Assembly (NCBI RefSeq): GCF_009870125.1
Contig: NC_046679.1
Location: 3,286,001 to 3,350,000 of the forward strand
Source of the DNA: Drosophila pseudoobscura
Taxonomy: Eukaryota; Arthropoda; Insecta; Diptera; Drosophilidae
Reading direction: 5' to 3'
DNA: 64,000 nucleotides
This document shows, piece by piece, positions 10,741 to 23,064 of this stretch (its first letter is position 1; each line of letters opens with the position of its first letter). The notes beneath the pieces were generated by a model. It was not told the DNA's origin. It ran no database searches and saw nothing but the letters and a program-made list of their open reading frames with translations. The translations under genes and the position numbers were made by a program.

Positions 10741-13700
10741 TTAAACTTCCTCTGGAGCAGCGCGTGGCGCTTTTCCAGTTTCGATGGCCATCCACTCGGT
10801 ATTCAGCACATCAATGGCTTCCAAAGCGGGCTCTACAGCGTCCAAGCCAGCATCAGGGGCATTCAATGCGGTCTCCGGGGCATTCAACATGGGACCCAAG
10901 GCATCCAATGCGGGCTTTAGTTGAGCTAGAACGCCCTTGACCGCAACACAAAAGCCACGACTGCACGGGAGTAGGGGAAACTCGGGCACCTCGCAGGGGG
11001 CCTTGTAGTCCGCAGGCATTTCTATAATATGGCCATGAGCCATGAGTTACAATATCAAGACGCTTTTATTGCACTACCATACTCACCCTTAATGTTGGTA
11101 ATTCTCAGGCGCTGTGCCTCAGACGAGTAATCGGCCCAGGCCTGTATGCGGTCATACAGCTCGGTGCCAAACTCCTTAAAGTGCTGAATCAGTTCGTTGC
11201 GGAAGATGGGCGGCGGATTCTGCAGCTGCTTTACCGTGGAATGGGCTATTTTTATGATAGCCATTTCATTATAGACCCGAGAGTTCTCCAGGCCCAGTTG
11301 AGTGCCTAAAACAATGGGGAAATGGAATGAAATTGAATGTGTTCTATAGTTGTTCGAGTGCTTAAATTCCTACCGCGTTGCTTCTCATAGCCCGCCTCAT
11401 TATAGTAGGGCTCATCGACCAGTATGAGACCCTGTATAGAGACGAGCACCTGCAGCATGGTGCTGGTTATCGACCACATTTCGGTGTCGCGCCCTGCCCA
11501 AGTGCCCAGCAGGGACACGCACACCTTGCCCTCTTCGTACAGGTTCGGATTGAGACGTTCTGTGCAGTAGCTGGTGTAATGACAGATTGGCGGACCCCTC
11601 GGGTAGTCGCGACCCATTTGAAAGTCAAAGAAGAACAAGGCGTTCTGGTAGGGCGTGCGCTTGGGCCCCACCATCATCACCGACATGAGATCCATCCGAT
11701 CCTCATAGGCTCGCACAATGACGCCCGGCGGTAGCGACAACTGCAGCAGGGAGTACTCGCGCTGAATAGATCGCTGGTACTGCGACTTGTTGGCCGGTGT
11801 CACAGGATTGCGGATGAAACGATGAGAAAGCGGGGCATTGGGCACCACCTCGAAGCAGTTCTCGCAAACTGGAGAGTGGCGAGAGGGAGAGACAATTTTG
11901 GGCGTGGGAGATGGCGATGATGAGGCCATGGGACGATCGATGGGTGGTAGCGACTCGGACAATGCATTTAGGTCCAATGTGTGCTCCATGGCATCGTCGC
12001 ACTTTTCCAGTTTCTGCTCAACATCCATCTCAGCTACTGGCTGCGGCGGCAACACTACCTCGTTAAGGTCGATGCAAACGTCCTCTGGGTCAACATCATA
12101 CGTGCCAGGATATGAATGTTCGTCTTCGTCTGTATCCTTAGCTTCTTGGGCTGCTCTGCGTGCACGTTGAATTTTGTCTTCAACCAAAATGCGGCACTTG
12201 GACAATTGTTCCTTAATAAGCATAGCAAACATCTCGATGGTTTCCGTGCCGCAGGTGTCGGAAAAGTCAATGACCACTTGTGGCTTCAGCTCAGGCGACG
12301 GCTGGTTTCGTGGCTCGACAGGATCACGATCGCTGGCCGAGTTGGTCAACTCGCTCATGCTATTTTCGCCCCGTGAGTGAACGCCAGAATCATTCTGATG
12401 GGAGATAGAAAAAAAACTTTGCTCAAGAAGCAATCGCGACACGGGCTACACGAAAGTATCCTTACCTTTGCCTTAGTCCGTATGTCAAAAGCGACAAGAA
12501 TACTGTTTCGTGCAACTTCGATCAAATGATTGTATTCGCATCGATATTTGGCAATCAGCTTGGCATTTTCACTATTCTCATCCTCGTTGGATGCTGTAAC
12601 CTCTTCTTCCTCCTCCTCGGTGACAATATCGCCAGTTCTCTTGCATTGAACTTCGTCTATTTCGGTTGATGATTTTCGCTTTGTGGGCGTCGATGTCGAC
12701 GTGGGGCTCACAGGAGGGCCAGCCACATGGAGCCTCAGTGGGGTCGTGGCCAAGTCCAAATCAGGGTCAACGTTTATTATATTTTGGATAGCCCTGTAGG
12801 TTTTGGAGATGCGATTCGAATCCAGCGCGCGCCCCAAATGCTCCGGCCCAAAGAAGCTGCTCTTCAGCAAGCGGTCCAGGTAATGGCAATTTGTATAGAT
12901 GGCCACCAAATCGATGTGTACCTCTGACTTTTCGGCATCCGGCAGCAGATGGTGGATCTTCTCCAGCTTCCCCAGAGCATCGCTCACGCTATCGATGCCC
13001 GTGAGGATGTGCTCTTTCTCCGTGAGCTGTCCGTGCAGACTATCCTCCGACTGGGTCTCCCACGAGTTATCCGATCCATCGGACAGATAGCCGTCGTGGT
13101 CGTGATCATTCTGGTTGATCTCGAATAGATCCTGCGGATAGCACATGGTAATATGTCCCATGGCCCACCAAACGCGCACACGGCCATCGGGAAAGTTGTC
13201 AACCACCTGGCCAGCAGTCGATTTGGCATTCTCGTTCGTAAAGTTCGCGACCCTAATGACCATGGTGCCGGGTCGATACTGATAGTCGGCGTGATCCTTC
13301 AAATCGTAGACGCTTAGCTCCTCCACCTCTCTGCATATGGGACTGCAACAGAGAAAATCAAGTGAGCGGAGATTCTCCTGGTCACAAAAAAGCACAATAC
13401 ATACACTGTATCCTTTTTGGTATAAATGTTGAACCATTTGACTTTTGAAATACGTTCGTCATGATCCACGGACTGAATGACGCCGTATTCGGTCTGCGAG
13501 AGGCTATTCTCGTTCGCCTTGCTCACAAAGTCGCCCGGAAAGAACTCATGATTGTCCAGATGGTGTATGGGATACAGATGTGTCGACGGGATGTTCTCCT
13601 CTACGGTTCCATCCTGCCAGACGATGGTTGCGGTACTGCGTACCACTAAGGTCTCCACCACAATCTCATCACCATCTCGGGGATCAATATGTTTCTTAAC

Positions 13701-15640
13701 AAATGGTGATGAAAGTGTCTTCTTTGTAATCTTCTTCTTTTTGCCGTAGCGTCGATTGCCAATCCGCACGGTGATGCGCTGCTGATTATTGGTGGCTGCC
13801 CCACCACCACTCGTGTTTGTGGCGGCATCCACTGGAGCCTCATTCTTTTTATCACTTGCCTCAGGTTGTAGTCCGACTGCCAGCTCCTCTTGGCCTTCCG
13901 AGTCCATAGTTACGTCCAAGAAGTCTTCGTCGCCATCGACATCCTCAATCAAGTCGTAGGTATCATCTGATGAAACCTTTGTAGACGATCCACTGCCCGG
14001 TTCCCGGACTTTGGCGGCGCCTTCGGTATCGCCATTTCGGGAGCGCGAATTGCCCGATTTATTCAAATTACGTCGAAACTTGGACGTATTGCGGGCACCG
14101 CCACTATTGGAGCCTTTTGGCTTGCTTCGCTTGGTATCAACAATTCCCTGATTTTCGTAAATAAGCCTATATTTAGCCGCTGGAATGGGAAATTAGGTGG
14201 CGTGAGTGATTATATTCGTCGAACTGTTGACAAATTAACTTATTACTTAGTTCTTCCTCCCAGTCCTGTTTATTGACTAGTGGATCATTTTTCGTATATT
14301 TGAGGAAGAATCGATCGTGAATTTGTAGCATGTAGGATTCATAAATATTGAGGCGCTTCATTTGCACCAACTCTTCGCCCGTGACATGAGTTTTTGGCTG
14401 TTTCAGAGGATCGCCATTGCAATCGTTTGTAGTGGCACGGCACGTCCAGGCCACGTCCACGCCAAGCGTTTGGATCGATTCCACGGTATACTATGGTAGA
14501 ATTTACAAAAAATAAAAGTTAAACCCTTGCGTTTGGTTGCATTGTGCGTTGTCTTACCAAGGCTCGCTTGCGATTTAAGGGCAATGGTATGTCCGGAGTG
14601 AGATTTATAAAGCGATCGAAGGGCGGCAGACGACCCACAACCACGTTGCCGGGAAACAACACATGGGGAGTGAATATTTCAGGCAAATACTTTGAATTCG
14701 CATCCCGGAACTTGTGGAAATAGGCCGAGCCAATTTCCAGGCGCCCCCCGCTGGCGGTTCTGCAAAGTCAAACATCCACAAAAAAGCCGCAAATGAGAAT
14801 TAAGCAAGCCAAAGGCGATGGTATGTTCGTGCAGGTTACCTGAGCACGGTCACCTCGTCCACATTGATGGTGGTGCCCACCCAGGTGTCAAAGCATACGG
14901 GTATATCACGAGCCCATTGCGAGATCGGACGCAAACGCTCCGCAGGTACATTCTTGATGACGAATTTTGAGCCAAGCACCTTTACGTCCGCGCTCACGTT
15001 TACATCCCTCACATAGCCAGACGGCCCGGTGAGGACTCTCTGGCCGGGCAGGCGGCGACGCACAACATCGCCCGGCATCAATGTGCGGTCCGCCAGGCCG
15101 ATCTGCAAAGCCACATGTGGCGGAAAACGAAAAGAAGCGGAAAGAAAAGAGCAAACAAACACGTGTCAATGCCGAAAAAATACGAAATACGAAAAACAGA
15201 AGAAAAAACAGTTGTTAAAACAGAACAGTTATGAACAGTTATTTGTAGGCCAATGCCACGGCCAATGTCACTGGCAGTTACATAACCTCAACGAGGGTGG
15301 CTGTACTTACGGCTGACTCCATTCGAATCTGTTCCTTGCCATCGGGATAGAAGGCCACTCGCACCTCGCCCGCAAACAGCGGATCATTATCATCCTCGTC
15401 CTCCGATGAGTGCGACTCGGTCGTCTCAGTTACGACGCCAAAGTGCACGCGTCCCCGTGAATCGATGCGAAAGATCTCGTCCTCGAAAAAGAAACGGCAA
15501 GGACTGTTCTCGGCACTCTTGGACGCCGCTATTCCGCCGCCCGTCATCCGGTTGCTTGATGGAGCACCGCTGGCCAGGTCCGCCAGGTTCTTGGGGAGGG
15601 TGCCAACATTCTTGTCAGCACCCGCCACACGATTTGACAT
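10741..15640 (-). CDS. CG10254: giant E2/E3 hybrid ubiquitin-conjugating enzyme (UBE2O type)
   Basis: Nine exons: 15640-15311, 15102-14840, 14759-14558, 14490-14247, 14179-13405, 13342-12466, 12394-11374, 11305-11087 and 11021-10741; 1403 aa with phase consistent at each junction. The N-terminus is acidic. Repeated SH3-like barrel segments follow (for example PGDVVRRRLPG, FPGDFV and RPGTMVIRV). A coiled-coil region sits before exon 7. The UBC domain spans exons 7-8; the catalytic cysteine is in EEGKVCVSLLGTWAG, as in human UBE2O. Such enzymes ubiquitinate unassembled and basic proteins and act as E2 and E3 together. The C-terminal exon ends in an unusual Ala/Leu/Pro-rich stretch of imperfect repeats. 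Exon 3 has no ATG and is supported only by splice phase. The promoter carries Motif 1. Confidence 0.93.
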
Positions 15641-15979
15641 ATTATTACCAATGATGGACTGCGTTCATAGAAGATAAGTTATAGCTTGCGAGAAAGTGGT
15701 GCAACGTCTTTGGGCTCAGTTGGACAAACAATTTGCGTGGCGAGCTCCTACCGACATAACTCTTCTATTAACGATTTAATCTAACAATTATGATACTGAA
15801 ACTCTCTGCGAGTCTCTCTCTATACGGAAAACCTCGAACACGGAATAAATTTTTATGCGGCAAAAATCTCTCTTTAATTCGAAAACTTTGCCGACTTCTT
15901 TTAAAATTAAAACTATAAATAAAACATTCAAATACTACAAAAACAAAACGAGAAAGCAAATGCGAGTGCTACTTATATT

Positions 15980-15990
15980 TAGTGTGACCA
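15980..15990 (-). promoter_or_regulatory. Motif 1 core promoter element
   Basis: The minus strand reads TGGTCACACTA, a perfect match to Motif 1 (YGGTCACACTR), bound by M1BP in Drosophila housekeeping promoters. It sits 340 bp upstream of the CG10254 start codon in the sense orientation. Confidence 0.75.
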
Positions 15991-15997
15991 CGGATTT

Positions 15998-16045
15998 GTC
16001 GATAAAATATACGGTCTGACACTCAGAAATATACCGTAAATCTAC
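15998..16045 (-). promoter_or_regulatory. GGTATATTT / CTGAGTGTCAGACCG element
   Basis: Read towards CG10254 this is ACGGTATATTTCTGAG followed by TGTCAGACCGTATAT, just upstream of Motif 1. It matches the eIF3d1 upstream block over about 24 bp with few mismatches. No role was assigned from literature; recurrence and position suggest a promoter function. Confidence 0.5.
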
Positions 16046-17315
16046 CGATGAAAAATATAACTTAGCTCACTTAACCCCGCTCTGCTGTTACAGTGAATAC
16101 TGTTTGAAAATGTTTGACGTTTCACCTGAACTGCGCTAGAACTCGGCAAGTTTTCATGGAGTGTATTTTAACACTGGTTGACCAGTGGGATAATCATTCT
16201 CTGACCATGAGCGGAAATCCTTTATTTTGATATTCCATTGAAATTACACTAATGAATTATTTTTCTACAAGACCGGCTAATTTTAAGTACCTTCCTCTTG
16301 TATGGACATTTGTATACCATGTATCCCTTTTTATATTGCGTTAAAATTAGGTTTTCCTATTTATGCTGTTTTTTTATAAAAATCTCGACCGCAAAACCTA
16401 TTCTTGGGGTCTGAAAGAGACCATAAACTGCAGAATTTCGCTAAGACAGCTTTAAAACAGGATCTGGCTAGTTTGTGCATTAAATTCAGCTTAAGATGAC
16501 AAACAGGCCTTAAAAGCTCCAATAACAGTTCTTTATGTTCTTAAAAACTCACCATTTTATTCCTGGACCGTTGAAAACTTTTGAATGAATAATATGTTCG
16601 GAGAATGATAATAATAATAAGTAAGGCGATACGAATCAGAATAACTTCGGAGAACTTTTGAGAATATTTTAAACAGTTTAAACAGTTCTTTAAAAGTAAA
16701 GCAAAGACTACTTTGCCAAATTTATAAATAATTTCTACCCGTAAGTAAATAGTTCTCAACCAGTAATTCTGATGTTGCTGAGACCAGATTCAAAAACCGA
16801 ATGGCAAAACTGACAAATACGGCCATAAATCGCAGTGTATCTGTCATGTTTTCGTACCCTACTTAAACCGTACTTAAACTTATATTCTTAAAACTCACCT
16901 CTCATACAATAAGTAAATATGTCCGTTTATACGTTAGAAAATAATACAACTCGTATATAAATTTCTGTGAAAATATGGGGACAAATTTGTTCTGCAATAG
17001 ATCTCAGAAATTTGTTGTTTACTGAATTATTCACTTGTGTGTAGTGCACATACTCCATGACATTCTGAGAAACCCCAAACAGAATGAAAAACATATCATC
17101 CAAAGCCCCCTATATATGTACATATTTGCACTCGGATATTATGAGAAGTAAATGGGTGTAATCTCGCACCGCGAAGATACAATCTACTACAACAGCTACG
17201 ACCTTCACGAGGTCCAAAGTTGTCTCCATTTTGACCATAGAAAAAGGTATACATTTTATATTTATATTTTATTTTACTGAAATTTTGAATATATTCGATC
17301 TAATATTACAAACCC
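16046..17315. other. AT-rich intergenic region
   Basis: About 1.27 kb between the CG10254 promoter and the 3' end of the SHIPPO gene. It is AT-rich with no convincing coding frame, RNA gene or repeat. Confidence 0.55.
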
Positions 17316-18236
17316 CTACATGTTATCACACCTAACGATCATGGGCGGTGCGAACTGAGAGTGGCGCACACCGAAGGAGTAGGCCTGTCCAGATTTGCCG
17401 GGACGGTAGTACATCAGATCGTAGTAGTTGGGGCCTGGACCCAACCCCTTCGAGGACAGGCCCAAGCGCGGAGACATTGAGTAGAGCGGGGCGCGGTTCA
17501 GGTTCACATTGATGTCGCCAAGACCGTAGGCAGCAGGGCCAGGTGACAACCCCTTTGTGGTCGTCTTGGTTTGCAGTCCCCTAAAGGAGTAGACGGATGG
17601 GGACAGAGGATTGCATTAGTCATCTACAGAGTGGCTGCTCGGACTGATCTACTCACATGCTGTATGCCGGAGCAGATGTTTTCACGGTGTTGACGTCAAA
17701 CTTGTAGGCATTCGGGCCAGGTCCATGCCTCTTGAAATTGTAGTCAGTGCGCAGACCCATGGAGTAGGCCGGTGCATTGGTGCCCGTGAAGAAGGGCTTT
17801 AGATGCACATCATGTGCCCCGGGCCCGGGACCAATTCTTTTATCTGCAATGCATGGATGAAAGGTAACCTTACCACTGCACTGACATCCATTACCATAAA
17901 GCACTTACCAATGGTATTGAGCCGGGGCGCCATGGAGTACTCCAGGCCGCCACCCTTGCCAAATCTCGTCATCTTGTCGACCATATAGGCACCGGCGCCG
18001 GGACCAATGTTCGACCCCGTTGCGTTGGTGCGCATTCCAAAGGAATACTGGGGCAGGCGCTGCTTACGCGAATCGTGACGATCGTAGCCCACAGTGGGGG
18101 GCAGCATATAGGCGCCGGGGCCGGGTCCTACCGAAAACACAACACATTATTCCCAATTCACATTCTTATATCTAAAACCGTTCTTTTGTTTTTGATTGGC
18201 TGTCAAATGTTTCTCACCTATAGGTCGCACTGCCAT
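17316..18236 (-). CDS. CG10252: SHIPPO-repeat (ODF3/CIMAP-like) protein
   Basis: Four exons, 18236-18218, 18127-17909, 17843-17657 and 17580-17316; 229 aa. Exon 1 is only 19 nt (MAVRPI plus one base). The protein is a string of Pro-Gly-Pro SHIPPO repeats, for example GPGPGAYMLP, GPGAGAYMVD, GPGPNAYKFD, SPGPAAYGLG and GPGPNYYDLM. They alternate with AYSMG/YSFG strands. The family includes outer dense fibre 3 and ciliary microtubule-associated proteins; fly members are mainly testis-expressed, and the likely site is the sperm axoneme. The neighbour order (CG10254 on one side, portabella beyond Asf1 on the other) supports the named orthologue, recalled without a search. A shorter paralogue is at 23065-23399 with the same exon-1 length. 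Confidence 0.88.
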
Positions 18237-18565
18237 TTTTTATTTTGTTAGTTTTGGGGGAATATTAGAAAAAATATTTTACTAAAAATTTTGAACTCAA
18301 AAAAGAGTTGTAGGCCGAAAGGATCCCGAAAGTAGAATGAACATTTTCTTGGCCCCCCCATACTAGGATATCAAAATATATATTCCACGCCTACTTCATC
18401 TGTAAAAATGCAAAAAAACATGACACAACATAGTCCGTTTAATATAGTCAATTTAACAACGAAAAACTCTTCAAACACAAATTCTTGACGTAACTAAGTA
18501 GTCACCTAAAAAGGCTTCATTAAATACGTCGTGTGTCGAAGGAGAAGGCTCCCAAAAGTTCAGTC
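18237..18565. other. short intergenic region, divergent promoters
   Basis: About 330 bp between the SHIPPO gene (minus) and Asf1 (plus), which are transcribed apart. No recognised core motif; any element driving the intronless Asf1 copy should lie here. Confidence 0.5.
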
Positions 18566-19201
18566 ATGGCCAAGGTGCACATCACGAATGTTGTGGTGCT
18601 GGACAACACCAGCAGCTTCTTCAATCCCTTCCGGTTCGAGCTGACATTCGAGTGCATCGAGGAACTGCCGGAGGACCTTGAATGGAAAGTGATATACGTG
18701 GGCTCGGCCGAGTCCGAGGAGCACGACCAGGTACTGGACACCATCTACGTGGGCCCCGTGCTCGAGGGTCGTCACATGTTCGTCTTCCAGGCCGATCCGC
18801 CAGATGTTAGCAAAATTCCAGAACAGGATGCCGTAGGCGTCACTATTGTGCTGTTGACGTGCTCGTATCGCGGGCAGGAGTTTGTGCGCGTCGGCTTCTA
18901 CGTGAACAACGACTATGAGGAACAGGAGATGCGAGAGAATCCGCCACCCAAGCCCCTGTTCGACAAGCTAGTGCGCAACATACTCGCCAGCAATCCGCGC
19001 GTCACCCGCTTCCAGATCAACTGGGACGACAGCCACACCAATGGCAATGGAGTAGTGCCAGAAAACAACGGGCACAGCGATGAAATTATGATCGATGGTC
19101 CATCCACATTGCAGCAGCAGGATAGCATGCAGGACACCCTGCCCATCGATTACGGCATTATCGCCCTCAACGAGAAGTCAAATAAACTGGCAATGAAATG
19201 A
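18566..19201 (+). CDS. asf1: histone chaperone Asf1, intronless copy
   Basis: A single uninterrupted frame of 211 aa. It starts at the ATG giving MAKVHITNVVVLDN, the universal Asf1 N-terminus; the upstream in-frame codons contain no ATG. The conserved Ig-like core is complete (FELTFECIEELPEDLEWK, VYVGSAESEEHD-like strand, PDVSKIPE, YRGQEFVRVGFYVNN). An acidic/polar tail follows. Asf1 binds the H3-H4 dimer and hands it to CAF-1 and HIRA during nucleosome assembly. In D. melanogaster I recall asf1 on 3L, whereas the neighbours here are 3R genes, so this could be a retrocopy or a moved gene. No poly(A) tract or target duplication is obvious, and the frame is intact, implying function. Confidence 0.9.
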   Translation: MAKVHITNVVVLDNTSSFFNPFRFELTFECIEELPEDLEWKVIYVGSAESEEHDQVLDTIYVGPVLEGRHMFVFQADPPDVSKIPEQDAVGVTIVLLTCSYRGQEFVRVGFYVNNDYEEQEMRENPPPKPLFDKLVRNILASNPRVTRFQINWDDSHTNGNGVVPENNGHSDEIMIDGPSTLQQQDSMQDTLPIDYGIIALNEKSNKLAMK

Positions 19202-19618
19202 ACTCTTTCTGGCACTCGAACTGCAACGCATACAAACACCCCACCCGACCTCGCCCCCTTAATTATAATTTAAAAACAAACGCTTAAATATATGTATACA
19301 TTAAATTTACTTACCTCATCTAAATAGCAAATACACAGGGAACATAGTATGAACATTCTGGATCTTTATTTGAAATGTTGATTACGATACTATCTTGACT
19401 GCGTTGGAAACATTGTTAAGTGATTTTGACTTTCGGAGATTCGAGAGATATTTGAATGAAAATGAATTGAATGCCTGGAGACTAGGTTATTATATCCCCT
19501 CCCCTTCCTTGGGTACAGAAAAATCATCTCCCAATATATTGCTTTAGATGAGACAAAAAAATGAAGAACTAAAGTAATTCTTTTCATTGATTGCTTAGTA
19601 TTTACGAGGAATCGTGGT
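19202..19618. other. intergenic between convergent genes
   Basis: About 415 bp between the Asf1 stop (plus) and the portabella stop (minus). AT-rich; holds both 3' UTRs. No other element seen. Confidence 0.55.
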
Positions 19619-21699
19619 CTATTCCACGTCCATGGAGTTGTACAGCTGTTTATAACGGGACCCACGACCACTGCTTTGGAGCAGCATGTCATTATGTTGT
19701 TCTCTTAGGATCTGCGGATACGAAAGATAGTTAATCAAGGGTTTTTAGTTTTATCAGAGATTGTTCTTATAACCTTTGGATCGTATTTGTGATAAAGATA
19801 GACCAGAACGGGACCATAGATCATGTTGCATATGCCCACTATGCGCATGAGCCAGGCAAAGCCAAAGGTCTGAGCCAACTCCCCACCAATCAATGGAGCT
19901 ATAAAGACAGAATAGGATTCGATGAGAAGGTGGCACTTGCAGAGATCAGGCTTAGACTTACCCAAGCAGTACGCCAGGCTGACGGATGTCTGTTGTATGG
20001 CATAGACAGTGCCGTAGCTGGAAATGGGTGTGGTGACCTCACCCTGATCCTCTTGGGCCAATGTTGCATCTACAAAGGTGGCCAGCAGAGGAACCAGAGC
20101 GGCATCAATTACCCCAATGCCAAGACCCAAAGCAAAATGCGGCAACAGTAGTTGGCTTACAGTCGTCGCGCTGGGTATCTGCAGGAAAAGGAGAAGGTAT
20201 AACATATGACAATATCACCAGGAAATATTTAAAATACGTACCAAAATTGAGGCGATTCCCACCAGCAGCAGACTAATGCAGGAGACCTTCACCTGGCCAA
20301 AGCGATAGGCTACGCTTCCAAAGAAATTGGTGCCCACAAAGTAGCCCACCGAATCGGGTATGAAGACAGTTCCCAGCTGCCATTTGTTCGGCTTCAAGTA
20401 CTGAATCAACCAGATGGGCAAGCATGGCTCAAGCATGGCCATCGTGGACGTTGAGAACCAGATGGCCAGCACGATGGCCAGGATCATTTTGCACTCGAGG
20501 AGTGGCCGCCACTTGGGAGTTTCCGCCACCACCACCTCCGGCTGCACAGACAGATCCAACGTCAGCAGCTGCAGGCCCAAGCTAAAGAATATAAACGTTG
20601 AGAGTATGATGAAGGGGGCCGATTTCCCCAACAGATCGTAAAGGATCCCGCCGAATGGATAGCCCAGCAGCACGCCCAATGCAATACTGCCCAAGATGAT
20701 GCCCATTACTTTGGAGCGACGTGCCTCCTCGGGATAGTTTTGGGCCACCAGACTCATGCCGCAGATATTGATGCACGCAGAGCCCACGCCCTGAACGGCA
20801 CGAGCCACCAATAGCGCCCAATAGGATTCGCCCACGGTGAACACTGGAAGTAGACACACACACACACACATCAAGTCGCCCATTATTGCAGTGATACGAG
20901 CGAAAAGGGGCTTACCCAATGAGGAGACGAGCAGGAAGAAGGTACCCACCACAATAGGCAGGCGGTAGCCAAACTTGCCGGTCGCGTTTCCGACAATCGG
21001 ATTGAAAATTAATTGCACCAGGGCCTTCATGGCGAGCAGCAGGCCAATGGATCCGTTCTCCTGCGCCAAGGTCAGGCTTCGGTTGCTGTTCGAGTGCACA
21101 TTGCTGGCTATAAGGCTGTCGGACGGTACCTTGCTGGTGGAGGAGGTCGCATTAGTGCCGCCCGACTGGACGATATCTAGAATTAGTGCCGTGGCCGTAG
21201 CCGTAGCCGTGGGCATGGGCGTGGGTGTGGGCGTGGTTGTGGTCGTTGTTGGGCGCTCTGTGGAGATTTGAAGCAACGTAAAATTGACCATCGATTTGCC
21301 GGGAATGGGATGTTTGGCAGTATGTAGCTGATGGCCGCCACCGAGCATCTCTCCACTGCGATAGAGATGGGACAGCTTTGAGGATGGGGTTGTCTCCTCC
21401 AGGCTAAGAACCAGCGGTGTGGAGGCCTCCAGATCCAGTCCGGCCAAGTAATCCGGCAGAATAGGCACTGCAAAGGGGAACAAATTGTTCTGAATACTGA
21501 TTAAGTTTATCTTTGAATAATTTGTCTTACCAATCACGGTCAGCAGCATGTTATCTAGTAGCAGGGCCAGGTAGACAATCACTGCAATTAGACAGCGATT
21601 ACTGCTGCCATTACCGGGCGTTGAGCAGCGTCTGGCCGGGGCGTTTAGCTGGACAGCAGCTGCTTGGGATTGCTGCCTCTGTGTCGAGTGCTCCGACAT
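19619..21699 (-). CDS. prt: vesicular amine-transporter-like MFS protein portabella
   Basis: Six exons: 21699-21531, 21467-20916, 20843-20242, 20178-19962, 19898-19774 and 19711-19619; 585 aa. TM1 contains LLLDNMLLTVIVPILPDYL, the vesicular monoamine transporter signature with its conserved Asp. A large luminal loop rich in Thr/Pro/Ala follows, then eleven further membrane segments, including ALKALVQLIFNPIVG-like and RAVQGVGSACINICGMSL helices. The C-terminus ends YKQLYNSMDVE. The family exchanges protons for amines across synaptic vesicle membranes; portabella is expressed in the fly mushroom bodies and affects mating behaviour, with substrate unknown. The donor of intron 5 (GTTATA) is weak but is the only one that restores frame to the last exon. 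Introns 1 and 2 are in frame and open. Confidence 0.92.
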
Positions 21700-23064
21700 G
21701 GCGGGGGCACGATAAGCTAATTGTAAATCTTCCTCACAAACTGATTGGCACTGACAATTTATGCTGCCATATGGTTCGATGGATTTGCTCGGTTCGCGCC
21801 ACAAAGTATGCTACACAATATTAATGCAGACGCACGCATACACACACACACTCGCGCCAGACAAACGCACTCACACTACGGCGATAACACCAGTTGAGCA
21901 GGAACCAACAACAGGTGGGTGTTGCTGCCACAACGACGAGTGTGCGAATATTGAAAGGGAGCGACAAGTTGCCGTTCTATTTTATTGACAGCACGCGAAC
22001 CGAGGCGACTCCCGAGTCCGAGTCCGTGTCCCGAGTCCCGAGCAGGGATGATGGGCCCCGAACGAGGTTTCATCTGGGCTTCGTTCTGATAGATTTTCTG
22101 TGCCTTTCTGTTTGTGTTCATCATGAATTTCAGGTTGACCTCTTCGAGCCGTATAGGCCAAAAGTTATCCAAATTGTAGCCAGTGTGTGTGTTCGCAGGC
22201 AGAGTCTATAAAAAGTACAACGTTATTAAGTTAAAGCCAGTTAAAATGAAAAGCTTTAAGCCGTATTGTATCCGTATATATTTCAAGAGTGGAAATATTC
22301 CATAAAATAAAACGAAACTAATTCGAGATTCCCATAGATTTGTTGATTAAAATACGTACACGCTTTAGGAACTTGTAACCATTTTCGGAGATAGAGCAAT
22401 CATTATTCGTTTCTGTCCTTATCATAATTTCCTTCATGTTTCTATTGGCTTCGGGATAGTTTTTCGCTGCGGGACACACACACATGACTTTAAAGACATA
22501 TCCGTGTCATAGGATTCTGTATTATTAGCAGCATATCCAACCCCCCTTCTGTCGCAGTACGGCTCCGCGGGGGGCTTAAAGCACTGGCTTAAAGGTCTCG
22601 CGTGACCCGGTCTGAACGAGTGTTTGCCACGGCCCCGATAAGCAGGCTATGGATTTGTTAGCCTCTAGTCACATTTTCCGTTTCATTGAATTTTCAGCCG
22701 TTTAAATTTAGTCCCCACAAATTTGTGACGGATTGCTGTGGCGCAGTGTTGGGTTCTCTTTCGAAATTGATTTTATGAGCAGCCAGGGAGAGGTAGATGC
22801 CCCGGTTCCCATGCCCATGCCCATGCCCCCTTGTGCTTGACCTATTTTGAGTCAAGATGAGGTATAAATAGACCTCTGAGCTCCCTGAATATTTGCTATG
22901 GTAGTTCGCCCTTTGTGAGACCGGGACAAACACCTGTTCCACCTGTCAATATACGTCCACTCGAGTTCGGGACGCCGATTAGGGTAATCTAATTCCCCTT
23001 AATTCACGATTAGACAACAACAGCTTATTGTTAACCCATATATTCGTATATTTTGAGACTCCAA
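21700..23064. other. intergenic region upstream of portabella
   Basis: About 1.36 kb. It contains CA/ACAC tracts at 21840-21855, a GAGTCC-like repeat near 22005-22040 and a CCCATG repeat near 22805-22830. I see no coding exon. Confidence 0.55.

Noticed and set aside
20215-21804. Single 529-codon frame across portabella exons 1-3
   Set aside because: It reads through two in-frame introns of 63 and 72 bp. Splicing restores the transporter signature at both joins, so the unspliced reading is not the protein; its first codon is also not ATG.
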